DNA of 64,000 nucleotides from Bacteroidales bacterium UBA5382 (GCA_002409745.1 DHOU01000041.1:1-64000), one strand, 5' to 3'; counted from the stretch's first letter, positions 1 through 8,809 are shown. The notes: generated from the letters alone by a model not told the origin. Made by a program: numbers and translations.

Positions 1-6
1 AGGTAC

Positions 7-93
7 GCTCGGATGGTGGAATGGTAGACACGCAAGACTTAAAATCTTGTGACCATTACGGTTGTGCGGGTTCAAGTCCCGCTCCGAGTACCA
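7..93 (+). tRNA. tRNA-Leu (UAA anticodon)
   Basis: The acceptor stem GCTCGGA pairs with TCCGAGT (one G-U pair at the end), followed by discriminator A and an encoded CCA. The anticodon loop reads CTTAAAA with anticodon TAA, and the long variable arm is typical of a class II tRNA-Leu. The T-loop GGTTCAAGTCC is intact. It decodes UUA/UUG leucine codons. Confidence 0.95.
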
Positions 94-435
94 TCAATAA
101 AGCCCGTTAGTTTATACATAACTAATTGGCTTTTATTTTTTATCACTTGCACAACATTTACACAATATCCATTGAAGGTAAAACACCGCCTCCCCACAAA
201 TTCGGGGAATGAGGAATAGTCTGTAACTCTTTCTTTCATTTTCAGCGAGCGCAAGATTGCGCTCAGACTGATAGTCAGGTAACCGTATTTATGCCATATC
301 GCAGAAATGCGATATTCAATCCGGTATTGATTAAAAAAGGAATAACCATTGAACAAAATATTAATTTTCCCGTTCAATAATTGTACTATTACAAATATAT
401 TGTACATTTGTAGCTACAGATTAAAACAATAAAAA

Positions 436-606
436 ATGACAATCAGGGGAACTTTAAAAAACAGAAAGAACTCACGGAAGGAAGTTGTCAAGAAAGATAG
501 CAATGTAAAGTTGACACCTAAGGGAAATAAACTTATTGAGTTTACACGGGTATCTGATGAAGAACGTAAGAGATTAAGAATCGATGCATACGAATATATT
601 CTCTAA
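436..606 (+). CDS. Small basic hypothetical protein (56 aa)
   Basis: A 56-residue open frame rich in Lys and Arg, starting MTIRGTLKNRKNSRK and ending RIDAYEYIL. Its last 23 bases overlap the start of the next open frame (584), which is typical of translational coupling. I do not recognise a domain. It lies about 340 bases after tRNA-Leu, with only unexplained AT-rich sequence between. It is too short for firm coding evidence; the overlap with a family-like downstream gene is the main support. Confidence 0.45.
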   Translation: MTIRGTLKNRKNSRKEVVKKDSNVKLTPKGNKLIEFTRVSDEERKRLRIDAYEYIL

Positions 607-1164
607 CGGTTATGAATATAAATTCATCACTAAAATAAATTCAGGCGCGAATCAACCCGTGCCTGAATTGTTATATACCTTTTTCTCATCAAAGACCCAT
701 AAAACATATTACGTCCACGTAGAGGAATATCCCAACCATTTCTATGGGGTTAAATTCCATTTGAAGGATCATAAGAAGAACCCTCACAAATACAATATTC
801 AAACAAACTACCATGAAGCGCGGCCGGTTATCTATACTTGCATAAAAATCATGCTTGATATCAATGCGAAAGATATTGCTCGTCTTTTGGCTTCATTGGC
901 TCAAACACCATATTCTCGATAGAGTTCGATGATAGTCATCAAGAACATTTTAAGCCGGTAGACGAACCAAAATGTAAAACCAAACGGTACCGCGTTTATA
1001 AACGGATCATGCTTACATTCTTCAAAGGAACCACGTTTGAGCATATATATAACGAAGAAACAAGTGCATACATGATGGTGCGCCGTACAGAGTTAGAGAA
1101 AAACAGTAATTTAATCAATGAAATTGCGGCTTATTTCTCTGATAATTATACAAATTTTGATTGA
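584..1164 (+). pseudogene. Hypothetical Bacteroidetes protein, broken by a frameshift
   Basis: The first frame begins MHTNIFSNGYEYKFITKINSG and stops at 922 with a nonsense tail (LASLAQTPYSR). A second frame, one base off, is open across the break and continues sensibly to a stop at 1162-1164 (FGFIGSNTIFSIEF ... TKRYRVYKRIMLTFF ... FSDNYTNFD). The switch falls in or near the TTTT run at 884-888, where one extra T would join ARL to FGFIGSN. The joined product is about 193 aa, and both halves read like one conserved Bacteroidetes hypothetical. It may be a real pseudogene, a phase-variable run or a sequencing error. Function is unknown. Confidence 0.6.
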
Positions 1165-1191
1165 ATTTCGGACTAATCCTAAATAAACTAC

Positions 1192-1220
1192 AACGCTTAT
1201 GCAGCGTTTTTCATTTTTTT
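1192..1220 (+). terminator. Rho-independent terminator
   Basis: The stem AACGCT (1192-1197) pairs with AGCGTT (1203-1208) around a 5-base loop, followed by a T-rich tract. It lies 28 bases after the stop codon of the frameshifted gene and probably ends that transcript. Confidence 0.7.
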
Positions 1221-1264
1221 CATCTATGTAAATAATATGCATCTTCTAAAGCATAGCCAAATAT

Positions 1265-1296
1265 TTTGGCCTCATTAAAACATATAGGTATATTTG
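1265..1296 (+). promoter_or_regulatory. Bacteroidetes promoter of the lipoprotein gene
   Basis: TTTG (1265-1268), a 20-base spacer and TATATTTG (1289-1296) match the Bacteroidetes -33/-7 consensus. The -7 box overlaps position 1294, so the in-frame ATG there cannot be the start; initiation at 1312 or 1324 fits. Confidence 0.75.
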
Positions 1297-1323
1297 CAGA
1301 ATATTTATTTCATGAAAAAAGAA

Positions 1324-1911
1324 ATGAAAACAAAAATATTTTTCAGGATATTGGTATTATTCCTTGGCACAATCAACTTTGTTAGTTGTAATGATGATAA
1401 AAGTGATATGTGGTATGACAGTATGCCCGATGGCGGTCCATTCTATACCGGCAATGTCATGAGATTTTTCTATGTCGATGAAGATGGCAATGATTTGATT
1501 AATCCGGAGGACCTCACTACATTACCTGTTAGTAGTAGAGAGCGTTTGAATTCACAACCCGTTATAGAAGCATATGACTATCGTCAAGAGTATAATGACG
1601 AACTGAATAAAGTTTCATTCAATAAACAAAAAGGATTACATGAGTTCTTTACGTATGCTTTAGGTGATTCGAGACAAAGTAGTTATACCTTTTATGTATA
1701 TCATAACGGCGTTGCAGATAAGATGGATCTAACCTTTCAATATCAGAATCATAAAGTTGACGGCGGGCTTTATTATGCCAGCCGTAATATTACATGGAAC
1801 GTAAATGATATAGAAGTTTATAATGAAAATAAACCGAATCCTTCGGTGACAAAATATGTTTATTTAGTAAAAAAATCGGACGGTACGACCGAAGTTGTTA
1901 TCGATAAATAA
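1324..1911 (+). CDS. Putative lipoprotein, unknown function
   Basis: Translation from 1324 gives about 195 residues. It begins with a basic n-region (MKTKIFFR) and a hydrophobic stretch ending in a lipobox-like FVSC followed by Asn-Asp-Asp, as in Bacteroidetes surface lipoproteins. The mature part is acidic and aromatic-rich with many beta-strand-like segments (YTFYVYHNG, KYVYLVKKSDG). No family is recognised. An alternative start is 1312; the more upstream ATG at 1294 is excluded because it lies inside the promoter. The gene is monocistronic, and the repeat array follows within about 100-150 bases. Confidence 0.7.
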   Translation: MKTKIFFRILVLFLGTINFVSCNDDKSDMWYDSMPDGGPFYTGNVMRFFYVDEDGNDLINPEDLTTLPVSSRERLNSQPVIEAYDYRQEYNDELNKVSFNKQKGLHEFFTYALGDSRQSSYTFYVYHNGVADKMDLTFQYQNHKVDGGLYYASRNITWNVNDIEVYNENKPNPSVTKYVYLVKKSDGTTEVVIDK

Positions 1912-2036
1912 AATGAACCGTTATTATAGGATATAACCTCAAAATTACAAGTTGATCATCCTAAAGCAGAATCAGTATTCACAGCCCAAGTCATAGAAAC
2001 AAGGAGACAATAAGGTATTATGGAGCGGAAGCTTAT

Positions 2037-2456
2037 CCGATCCGCAGGAAAAGTCCTGTTTTTCGTACACCGGGCGATAAAAATCGAAGACAAAATACTT
2101 TTTTTCGCTCATCTTCTGCTATTTTTCATTCTTCAAGCGATATTTTTCGTTTAATCGAGTCCATTTTTCATTTGGAACACCTCATTTTTCATAGGGAATA
2201 CTTTATTTTTCGTTTGCCAATAACCATACATCACTTTCAACATTACGGAGTTCGATCAAAAAAGGGCCGGAAACGTTCTCTAAAGCCTTTGGTTCGTTTC
2301 ATAAACCGTATGATTCGTTTATTATGCGACAGGATTCGTTTGAGGAAAGATATTTTTCGTTCGTCAAGCATCATTTTTCGTTGGGAACAGGCTGTTTTTC
2401 GTTGGGAATCCCCTGTTTTTAAAGGAGAAAATCCTTTTTAGGGGTTGACTTATACC
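2037..2456. repeat. Phased 21-bp degenerate tandem array (about 18 units)
   Basis: A core RTTTTTC[GA]TT recurs with its C at 2064, 2085, 2106, 2127, 2148, 2169, 2190, 2211, 2253, 2274, 2295, 2316, 2337, 2358, 2379 and 2400, an exact 21-base period. The 2232 and 2421 units are decayed. The best units (2121-2225 and 2352-2435) carry an RTTTTTC core and often a downstream GGGAA-like segment. Because 21 is a multiple of three, one frame stays open through the array and encodes a 7-residue repeat like [IV]F[RH]WExx, but it has no good ATG. The open frame is probably a by-product of the periodicity. T-tracts spaced by two helical turns would favour curved DNA. Confidence 0.85.
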
Positions 2457-2600
2457 CTATAAAAGGCTAAACAGCCCTTCTTTCGTCCGGAAACATCTTA
2501 TGTTCAACCATCGAAGGCATTCCTTCGAATGATTTTGCCCACGGTTAGGATAAATTTCGTTAAAACCAGCCCTCACGTTGCAATTTTTTACGGAAAATGA

Positions 2601-2630
2601 TTTGCATATTAAAAATAACCTCTACCTTTG
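2601..2630 (+). promoter_or_regulatory. Bacteroidetes promoter
   Basis: TTTG (2601-2604), an 18-base spacer and TACCTTTG (2623-2630). It drives the gene starting at 2703, leaving a leader of roughly 65 bases. The upstream TTG at 2628 lies inside the -7 box and is not a start. Confidence 0.7.
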
Positions 2631-2702
2631 CAGGGTAAACACAAGTATAAAACAATAGTACCTACTACTTTCGCTCTAGTATCTACTGCAAAATTTTTTA
2701 AG

Positions 2703-3383
2703 ATGAAAAAAACAGATGAAGATTTTGTTAGTACAGTAGGTGTTCTTGAATCCGTTTTTACAAAATACGAATCCGTATGGAGCACAAATCCTATCTTTTC
2801 CGCAAAGATCGTCCAATTCCGGGCGCTTTCTCCGTTGATTATGCAAACCGCGGCAGGAGCAAAAATCATAACCAAAGGCGCGAGCGATGACAAAACGGAT
2901 GCTGCATTCGCGGCATGCGACCTGGCAGCCGATCTTGCACGGCGGGCGAGCATTTATGCGTTGGAAAACATCAATCTGGAAACGCACGATCAACTCAGGG
3001 CGAGCCGGGGAATGCTCTCTCAAATGCCCGACAAAGATCTTTCCGCCAGGTTACACGATCTCTATAACCGCATGGTCGCTCTTGGCGAACCCTTAGCGCC
3101 TTATGTCACCCCGGAAGAACTGGAAAAACTCCAAAAGTTGATAGACGCTTACGATAAGATCACTTCACGGCCGCGAGAATTGATTATCGAGCGCAGGATA
3201 TTCAATCAAACGTTCCCGGAGCAACGCAACGAAATGCGTAAAATCTATTATAAATTGGACAGCCTGATAAGCTTTTTCAAAGGTACGGAATTTGAGCAGG
3301 CTTACCGCAACGCTCGGCGCATTGTCCGTTCGAGCGCCCGTAAACCGAAGAAAAAAGACGAAGAAAAAGAGAAAACGAAATAA
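2703..3383 (+). CDS. Hypothetical helical protein (226 aa)
   Basis: The 226-residue product begins MKKTDEDFVSTVGVL and has no signal peptide or membrane segment. It looks almost entirely alpha-helical: a central Ala-rich part (AAFAACDLAADLARRAS), a segment PEELEKLQKLIDAYDKI and a very basic Lys/Glu tail (KPKKKDEEKEKTK). Proteins of this kind occur in Bacteroidales as uncharacterised cytosolic proteins; I do not know a function. The start at 2703 follows from the promoter position. It is probably transcribed alone; a TPR gene remnant follows 15 bases after the stop. Confidence 0.65.
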   Translation: MKKTDEDFVSTVGVLESVFTKYESVWSTNPIFSAKIVQFRALSPLIMQTAAGAKIITKGASDDKTDAAFAACDLAADLARRASIYALENINLETHDQLRASRGMLSQMPDKDLSARLHDLYNRMVALGEPLAPYVTPEELEKLQKLIDAYDKITSRPRELIIERRIFNQTFPEQRNEMRKIYYKLDSLISFFKGTEFEQAYRNARRIVRSSARKPKKKDEEKEKTK

Positions 3384-3398
3384 AGATTGAGAAAGTAA

Positions 3399-3548
3399 TC
3401 GTATCAATTGAGATTAGGCGAATATAAAAAGGCATTCAATACTATACGGATAGTCGAACAAATACAGCCCAATAATCCGGATATAAAATCGATGGTCGCA
3501 ATTTATTCGGTGCTAAATAACGAAAATGCCCGGGTCATGAACCAGTGA
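3399..3548 (+). pseudogene. TPR-protein C-terminal remnant
   Basis: An open frame without a start codon. The translated piece LGEYKKAFNTIRIVEQ followed by IQPNNPDIKSMVAIYSVL has the spacing and residues of a tetratricopeptide repeat (LGxYxxA ... PxNPDI). The stop is at 3546-3548. No upstream part is visible because a stop lies at 3396. It is most simply the leftover end of a deleted TPR or outer-membrane-associated gene. Confidence 0.5.
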
Positions 3549-3584
3549 CGTGCCTCCTATACAACGACCGTTTATTTTCCGTTA

Positions 3585-3917
3585 TTATGCTATCTGTTCG
3601 TTGTTGTTCAAAAGCTCCACATTAAAATTCACTTTTGCTTTTAATGCACCGAAGACTTTCAAGATCGTTTCCATCGTTACATTCGTCGTATTATTTTCCA
3701 ACTTGGATATTTGCGCCCTTTGAACCCCTATCAATTCGCCCAACTCCTGCTGCGTCAGATTTCTCTCGAGCCTGACTTTGCGAATCATTTCTCCCAACAT
3801 TTCAAGTTGGAGTTCCCGTTCGTACCGAGTCCGTTTTTCGGTCCCTATTTCACCGATAAATTCATCTTTTATTTGGTCGAAAGTAAAGACTTCCAATTCT
3901 TTATTTTTTGTTGTCAT
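3585..3917 (-). CDS. XRE-family HTH protein, HigA/HipB-like
   Basis: The 110-residue product from the ATG at 3917 has a helix-turn-helix in its C-terminal half: LGEMIRKVRLERNLTQQELG, then GVQRAQISKLENN, near residues 41-76. The N-terminal 40 residues are charged (EKRTRYERELQLEML), as in HigA-type antitoxins. No HigB-like toxin is adjacent: upstream (13 bases) is the long outer-membrane protein, downstream only a TPR remnant. It may be a solitary antitoxin or an ordinary regulator co-transcribed with its neighbour. An upstream extension of the frame into the neighbouring gene is not used. Confidence 0.75.
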   Translation of the reverse strand: MTTKNKELEVFTFDQIKDEFIGEIGTEKRTRYERELQLEMLGEMIRKVRLERNLTQQELGELIGVQRAQISKLENNTTNVTMETILKVFGALKAKVNFNVELLNNNEQIA

Positions 3918-3930
3918 TTTTTCTACTTTT

Positions 3931-6006
3931 TCAAAACTTCCACCGGATATACATATATACATCTGTCCTATCGCTGCCATCGATCTTTTCGGTACCCGTA
4001 CCGATGAAATCCCTATCGAAATAATGCGTAAAGGCTCCTTTAACCGAGACGGAAAGCTTCGAAGTAACGGCACACCTCAACGACAACGCCAAGCGGGCGC
4101 CCTGGCCGTAAAAAGATGGAATATAAAAGGTGTTCAACAGATTCCGCTCATTGGAATACAAACGGGTTTGATAAGAATCCGTATCGAAATACGAACCGTA
4201 CATTTCGCCCGTCATTTTACCCTTCCCCCGATAACCGATTTGTTGCGAAAGTTGATATCCGAATTCCTCGCTTACATATTGTTGACGATAACGGACGGCT
4301 TCGGCCGCAGAACGGAAATACCAACCCTTTTCGGGCACAAGAGCGAATCGCAAACGTAACTTATGGGTATAATACGGCAAAACGGTGGTCGATTCGTCAT
4401 CGGGGTAATGCGCATTTTTCTCTTTTCGCTTGAATTTATAGCGAAGATCGAGTTTTGACGCATCGCTAAAGGAATACGTGCCGAGAAAATAACCGTCGAT
4501 AGCGTGCGAAGGCGTATCGACACCGTATTTCATCCAAGGAAAATACGCGTAATCGATATAACTTGTCAGGGATATTCTACTCGACAGGCTACAGGTGGCT
4601 CCTAAATATATTCCTTGTTCGTTCTGCACTTTCCCGCCTTCGGAAAAAGCCTGCCCATACAACGCATTGTAAGAGATGGGAAAATAACGATGCAGCAAAC
4701 TGACAGACAACCGTGAGGAAGGATTGTAATGAATCGCATTCAGCGTGGCCACGGCTCCGTTTCCGGCAACCGCCGTTTCGCCGGCTACAACCAGGTGCGA
4801 AAAACGATAGGAATAATCGACACTGGCATTCCAATGATGGTACCCGCGCAAATAGTACCGGTTATAATCGCGAAGGACCGGATTATCCTTTCGATTATAC
4901 GAATAATATACGGCGCTCGCCCCGATTTGAAGGCGGTCTTTCCGGTAATTGACATTTGCCCCGGCGACTTGTTCGCGCGTATTTCCTTTCTTGCTGATTT
5001 CAAGAGGCGTCCGGTGATAACCGTCGGTTTTGAAAGAGGTGATCTCCTCGTCTGAGAGGTTGGCATCGATGGGTTTACGGGAATAAAAAAGAGTTACCGA
5101 AACAGGGTTGAGATTGAAAACCGCTGCCCCGCCCCGGAAGAAACCGCTTTCGGCCGCAGAGAAATGTCGTTTCGGGGCTTGCGTGCGGCGGACGATATTC
5201 GTCACCGCCCACGATTTACTGATCATAAAGTCGTTATTCAAGATGAGCCCTTGTCCGAACGACAGGCGGTAATCTCCCAGCGTTACATTCTTCAGAAACC
5301 CTTTCTCTTCCCGCAGGATAAAATAAAATCCGTCATGATCGAAGCCTTTTAATGGGCGAAAGAGCGGTTCTCCGGCATCTTTCTCGACGATCACCCCGAA
5401 TTGGACTTTCTCGCGATAGGAAAAAGCGAAACGCAAGGAATGATAAAAATCTTCTCCGGCATATTTCCGGTTCGGATACCGTGCGAGGACGCTATCCGGA
5501 TACGTCCGGTAACCGGCGCGTTCCGTCAGCGTTTTATCCAAACGGATTTGGAGTTCTTTTTTGCCGTATCGCAGCACGTCACGCATCCGCAAGGAGGCTT
5601 CTTGGGGTTCAAATTCCCCGACAAAAAAGAAAGGGAGGATCAATTGAATTTTATTGAACGACAGCGAAGGGACGTTTCTCAATTCATAAACCGTGTACAC
5701 CGGACGGTTTTTCGTCAGGAAGTCGGCCAGACCGGCGGCTTCCCCGGCAGACAGCAACGGAAAACGTTCGAGGGCATCGCGGGTAACGGCATTCAGATTC
5801 ATCGGATGGTTTTCCAACTGAATCAGTTCCTCGATCATGTTTTCCAGAATAGTCTCATCCGGTTCTTCCTCGGCCATTTCCTGCACATACGATCGCCAAT
5901 CGTTTGTTTGTCCTTTCACCTCAAACAAATCCAAACAAACAACGCAAGCAAGAATACGAAAGATCCGCCGGCAGTTCATTCCAGAAAAAAGAGTATCATT
6001 TATCAT
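3931..6006 (-). CDS. Helix-hairpin-helix outer-membrane beta-barrel protein
   Basis: The 691-residue product has an N-terminal signal sequence (hydrophobic IFRILACVVCLDLF, cleavage likely after VKGQ). Next is an HHH-like module at about residues 70-130 (LNAVTRDALERFPLLSAGE; YTVYELRNVPSL). The rest alternates aromatic and hydrophobic residues in beta-strand fashion and ends in the aromatic residue of YIRWKF, as expected for an outer-membrane barrel. Such HHH-barrel proteins are conserved in Bacteroidetes but uncharacterised. MNCRRIF (5979) is an alternative start. A promoter lies 18 bases upstream. The HTH gene follows by 13 bases and may be co-transcribed. Confidence 0.8.
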   Translation of the reverse strand: MINDTLFSGMNCRRIFRILACVVCLDLFEVKGQTNDWRSYVQEMAEEEPDETILENMIEELIQLENHPMNLNAVTRDALERFPLLSAGEAAGLADFLTKNRPVYTVYELRNVPSLSFNKIQLILPFFFVGEFEPQEASLRMRDVLRYGKKELQIRLDKTLTERAGYRTYPDSVLARYPNRKYAGEDFYHSLRFAFSYREKVQFGVIVEKDAGEPLFRPLKGFDHDGFYFILREEKGFLKNVTLGDYRLSFGQGLILNNDFMISKSWAVTNIVRRTQAPKRHFSAAESGFFRGGAAVFNLNPVSVTLFYSRKPIDANLSDEEITSFKTDGYHRTPLEISKKGNTREQVAGANVNYRKDRLQIGASAVYYSYNRKDNPVLRDYNRYYLRGYHHWNASVDYSYRFSHLVVAGETAVAGNGAVATLNAIHYNPSSRLSVSLLHRYFPISYNALYGQAFSEGGKVQNEQGIYLGATCSLSSRISLTSYIDYAYFPWMKYGVDTPSHAIDGYFLGTYSFSDASKLDLRYKFKRKEKNAHYPDDESTTVLPYYTHKLRLRFALVPEKGWYFRSAAEAVRYRQQYVSEEFGYQLSQQIGYRGKGKMTGEMYGSYFDTDSYQTRLYSNERNLLNTFYIPSFYGQGARLALSLRCAVTSKLSVSVKGAFTHYFDRDFIGTGTEKIDGSDRTDVYMYIRWKF

Positions 6007-6023
6007 TTCTATTAAACGTAATA

Positions 6024-6055
6024 CAAAGCTACTTATTTTTAAGTGTATAATTCAA
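6024..6055 (-). promoter_or_regulatory. Promoter of the HHH outer-membrane gene
   Basis: On the minus strand TTG (6055-6053), a 21-base spacer and TAGCTTTG (6031-6024) match the Bacteroidetes consensus. The start codon at 6006 is 18 bases downstream. Confidence 0.65.
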
Positions 6056-6142
6056 TTCTCGCCTGCAAAAAAATAATCAGCACCAACCCATCAGCACATC
6101 AATAATCAGGTATCAGATATCAAAATATTAAACGGATTTTTA

Positions 6143-6150
6143 TAAATTTG
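6143..6150 (+). promoter_or_regulatory. -7 box of the mltF-like gene
   Basis: TAAATTTG matches the TAnnTTTG -7 consensus and lies 28 bases before the ATG at 6179. No clear -33 element is visible. Confidence 0.5.
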
Positions 6151-6178
6151 CAGACAAATAATAAAACGAACTGTCGAT

Positions 6179-7591
6179 ATGGGCCACTTGATCCGCGTGT
6201 TCGCCGCCATATTGCTTCTACTGGCATCCTGTACAAACGCAAAAAAAGAAGCATCGTCCAGTTACGATTTTTCCGAAATCATGGAAAAGGACACTCTTCG
6301 CATATTGACGCTCAACACGTCGACCTCGTACTTCATTTATCGCGACCAACCCATGGGATATCATTATGATATGGTCAAGGATTTCTGCCGGCAACACAAC
6401 CTCGTCCCCGAAATCATTATCGCTCAAAATGCCGCCGCCATGGTAGACTTGTTGCAAGCTGAAAAGGCCGATATGATTGCTTATCCTATTCCTTTGCAGA
6501 ACCGGTTGAAAGATTCGCTTATTTACTGCGGGCTTCAGCAGATTACGCACCAGGTATTGGTGCAACGGGCGGAAGCGACGGACACCTTGCTTTCGGACGT
6601 GACGCAACTCATCGGCAAACAAGTAACGGTGTTAAACGGATCGCAATACGAACAGCGGATGCAAAACCTGAACGAAGAGTTGGGCGGCGGCATCGATATA
6701 CGGACCGCCGATAAAGACACCATCATATTGGAGGATTTGATCCGCATGGTCTCCGAAGGTGAAATCCGGTACACCGTGGCCAATAATTACCTGGCCAAGC
6801 TCAATCAAACCTATTACCGTAATATCGATATAAACCTGCAAGTGAGTTTCGACCAACGCTCATCGTGGGTGGTGACTAAAAACAGGCCCGTATTGGCCGA
6901 CTCGCTGAATCGCTGGTTTGAGCAACGAAATACGCAGCCGACTTATTCGCAAATCACCAAACGCTATTTTGAAGAAACGAAGCGAAGCGCCTTCTACAGT
7001 CCACCCACGACCATGATAAACTTGCAAACCGGACAAATCTCGCCGTTCGATACGTACTTCAAACACTATGGCGACCTTTTCGGAATCGACTGGCGGTTAT
7101 TGACTTCCATGGCGTATTACGAATCGTCGTTCGATCCGCTGGCCGAGGCATGGACCGGCGCCGGAGGATTGATGGGTTTGATGCCGTCGACGGCCGAAAC
7201 GGTTGGTGTATCTATCAGTCATCTATTCGATCCGGAGCAGAATATCCGTGGCGGTACACGCTATCTGAAACGGCTTCTCGACACTTTTTCGTCGGTAAAA
7301 GATCCTTCCGAAAGATTGAAATTGGCGCTCGCCGCATACAACGGCGGCATCGGGCATGTTTCCGATGCACGGGCGCTCGCCCAAAAGTACCAAGCCGACA
7401 AAAACGTTTGGAGCGGAAACGTGGAGAGATACCTGCAACTGAAACGCTTACAACTTTACTACGAAGATCCGGTATGCCAGTTCGGTTACTTTCGTTCCGA
7501 CGAAACCGTCAATTATGTGAAGAATGTCATGGCGCAATGGCAAAGCTATAAAGAGAAAACGGATGATTCCGCGCCAAGAATAAAAAAATAA
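6179..7591 (+). CDS. mltF: MltF-like lytic murein transglycosylase lipoprotein
   Basis: The 470-residue product begins with a lipoprotein signal (LLLLASC, Cys at about residue 18). Residues of about 35-260 form a solute-binding-protein-like (SBP_bac_3) domain (GYHYDMVKDFC, ADMIAYPIPL). A C-terminal SLT transglycosylase domain covers about residues 295-430, with the catalytic Glu in MAYYESSFDP, the GLMGLMP motif and LAAYNGGIGH. MltF-type enzymes cleave the glycan MurNAc-GlcNAc bond and leave 1,6-anhydro ends; the regulatory domain can control activity. It is probably anchored in the periplasm. The length agrees with the family. Confidence 0.9.
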   Translation: MGHLIRVFAAILLLLASCTNAKKEASSSYDFSEIMEKDTLRILTLNTSTSYFIYRDQPMGYHYDMVKDFCRQHNLVPEIIIAQNAAAMVDLLQAEKADMIAYPIPLQNRLKDSLIYCGLQQITHQVLVQRAEATDTLLSDVTQLIGKQVTVLNGSQYEQRMQNLNEELGGGIDIRTADKDTIILEDLIRMVSEGEIRYTVANNYLAKLNQTYYRNIDINLQVSFDQRSSWVVTKNRPVLADSLNRWFEQRNTQPTYSQITKRYFEETKRSAFYSPPTTMINLQTGQISPFDTYFKHYGDLFGIDWRLLTSMAYYESSFDPLAEAWTGAGGLMGLMPSTAETVGVSISHLFDPEQNIRGGTRYLKRLLDTFSSVKDPSERLKLALAAYNGGIGHVSDARALAQKYQADKNVWSGNVERYLQLKRLQLYYEDPVCQFGYFRSDETVNYVKNVMAQWQSYKEKTDDSAPRIKK

Positions 7592-7592
7592 C

Positions 7593-7600
7593 TATCTTTG
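7593..7600 (+). promoter_or_regulatory. -7 box of the GNAT-like gene
   Basis: TATCTTTG begins right after the mltF stop codon and lies 60 bases before the ATG at 7661, suggesting an independent transcript for the next gene. Confidence 0.55.
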
Positions 7601-7660
7601 TGTTCTTATTCCTTTTAAAGGAAATGCGAATAGAAAATCAAATCGAAAACTAAGGAAAAG

Positions 7661-8791
7661 ATGTCAGTTACTATTAGTAAAATAAATGATAAAGAATCGC
7701 TGAGAAAATTCGTCCACTTCGGTATTGATCTTTATGAGGGAAATGAATATTATGTTCCGCCTCTCATTTACGATGAATTAGCGACGTTAAACAGGGCGAA
7801 GAATCCGGCTTTCGATCATTGTGAGGCAACCTATTTTCTCGCTTACCGCGATAATGAAATCGTGGGGCGTATCGCCGTTATGATTAATTACAAAGCCAAC
7901 GAACGATGGAATCACAAACAGGCCCGTTTCGGCTTTGTCGATTTTATCGACGACGTGGAAGTGGTGGACGCCCTCTTTGGCGCCGCGGAGAGTTGGGCCC
8001 GTTTCAGGGGCATGGAAAAAATACTGGGCCCGATGGGATTCACCGATCTGGATCACGAAGGAATGTTGGTGGAAGGCTTTGATCAGATGGGAACCATGGC
8101 AACCATCTATAATTATCCCTATTACGTGGATCACATGTACCGGATGGGCTATATAAAAGATCAGGACTGGGTGGAGTTTTTGATAACGATCCCCCGGGAA
8201 CTGCCCGACCGTTTCCTGCGCGCTTCGGAAATCGTCAAAAGACGTTCCGGCGTGGAAGTGAAGCACTTCGCCAGGAAAGACGATGTGTATCCCTATGCAA
8301 AAGACATCTTTCGATTAATCAACAAAGCATATAAAGAGATTTACGGATATGTGGAACTGACCGAACGGCAAATTGACTATTATGTGGACATGTATATCCC
8401 CATGCTTCGTCTCGACTTTCTGACAGTCGTCATCCGGCAGGAAGATAACAAACTGATAGGAGTGGGTATCGGACTGCCGAGCATGTCGACAGCCTTGCAA
8501 AAATCAAGGGGCCGTTTTATGCCTACCGGATGGTACCACCTCTACAAGGCGTTGAAAGGGAAAGACAATAAAGTTCTTGATTTGCTTTTGGTCGCCGTTG
8601 ATCCCGAATATCAAGGGAAAGGAATAACGGCCTTGTTATTCAATGAGTTTATTCCCGCCGCCATCCGTTTAGGATTTGAATACGCCGAAAGTAATGTGGA
8701 ACTGGAAACGAACCATAAAGTGCATTCGATGTGGGACGACCTGGAAGCGAAACAGACTAAAAGACGCCGGGCGTTTATAAAAGAGTTGTAA
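7661..8791 (+). CDS. GNAT-fold N-acetyltransferase-like protein (376 aa)
   Basis: The soluble 376-residue product starts MSVTISKINDKESLRK. The C-terminal third has GNAT-like features: LLLVAVDPEYQGKGITALLF resembles the acetyl-CoA-binding motif A (Q/R-x-x-G-x-G/A). The N-terminal part (YFLAYRDNEIVGRIAVMI, ARFGFVDF) is a second, degenerate GNAT-like half. Double-GNAT proteins of this length are common in Bacteroidetes with unknown substrate. It is followed by an AT-rich repeat spacer, then parE. Confidence 0.7.
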   Translation: MSVTISKINDKESLRKFVHFGIDLYEGNEYYVPPLIYDELATLNRAKNPAFDHCEATYFLAYRDNEIVGRIAVMINYKANERWNHKQARFGFVDFIDDVEVVDALFGAAESWARFRGMEKILGPMGFTDLDHEGMLVEGFDQMGTMATIYNYPYYVDHMYRMGYIKDQDWVEFLITIPRELPDRFLRASEIVKRRSGVEVKHFARKDDVYPYAKDIFRLINKAYKEIYGYVELTERQIDYYVDMYIPMLRLDFLTVVIRQEDNKLIGVGIGLPSMSTALQKSRGRFMPTGWYHLYKALKGKDNKVLDLLLVAVDPEYQGKGITALLFNEFIPAAIRLGFEYAESNVELETNHKVHSMWDDLEAKQTKRRRAFIKEL

Positions 8792-8809
8792 GACGAAAGA
8801 CAATTTGTA

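Noticed and set aside
72..407. Leftward open frame overlapping the 3' end of tRNA-Leu
   Set aside because: It covers the tRNA sequence, has no recognisable domain and has no promoter; it does not resemble an integrase on inspection.
2172..2441. Open frame through the 21-bp array as a protein gene
   Set aside because: It starts with TTG inside the array and exists because 21 is divisible by three. No ribosome-binding signal or ATG in frame was found.
2037..2456. CRISPR array
   Set aside because: Units are 21 bases and degenerate throughout, with no constant repeat and variable spacer structure, and there are no cas genes.
5401..6015. Rightward ORF of 204 residues
   Set aside because: It is the antisense shadow of the HHH outer-membrane gene.
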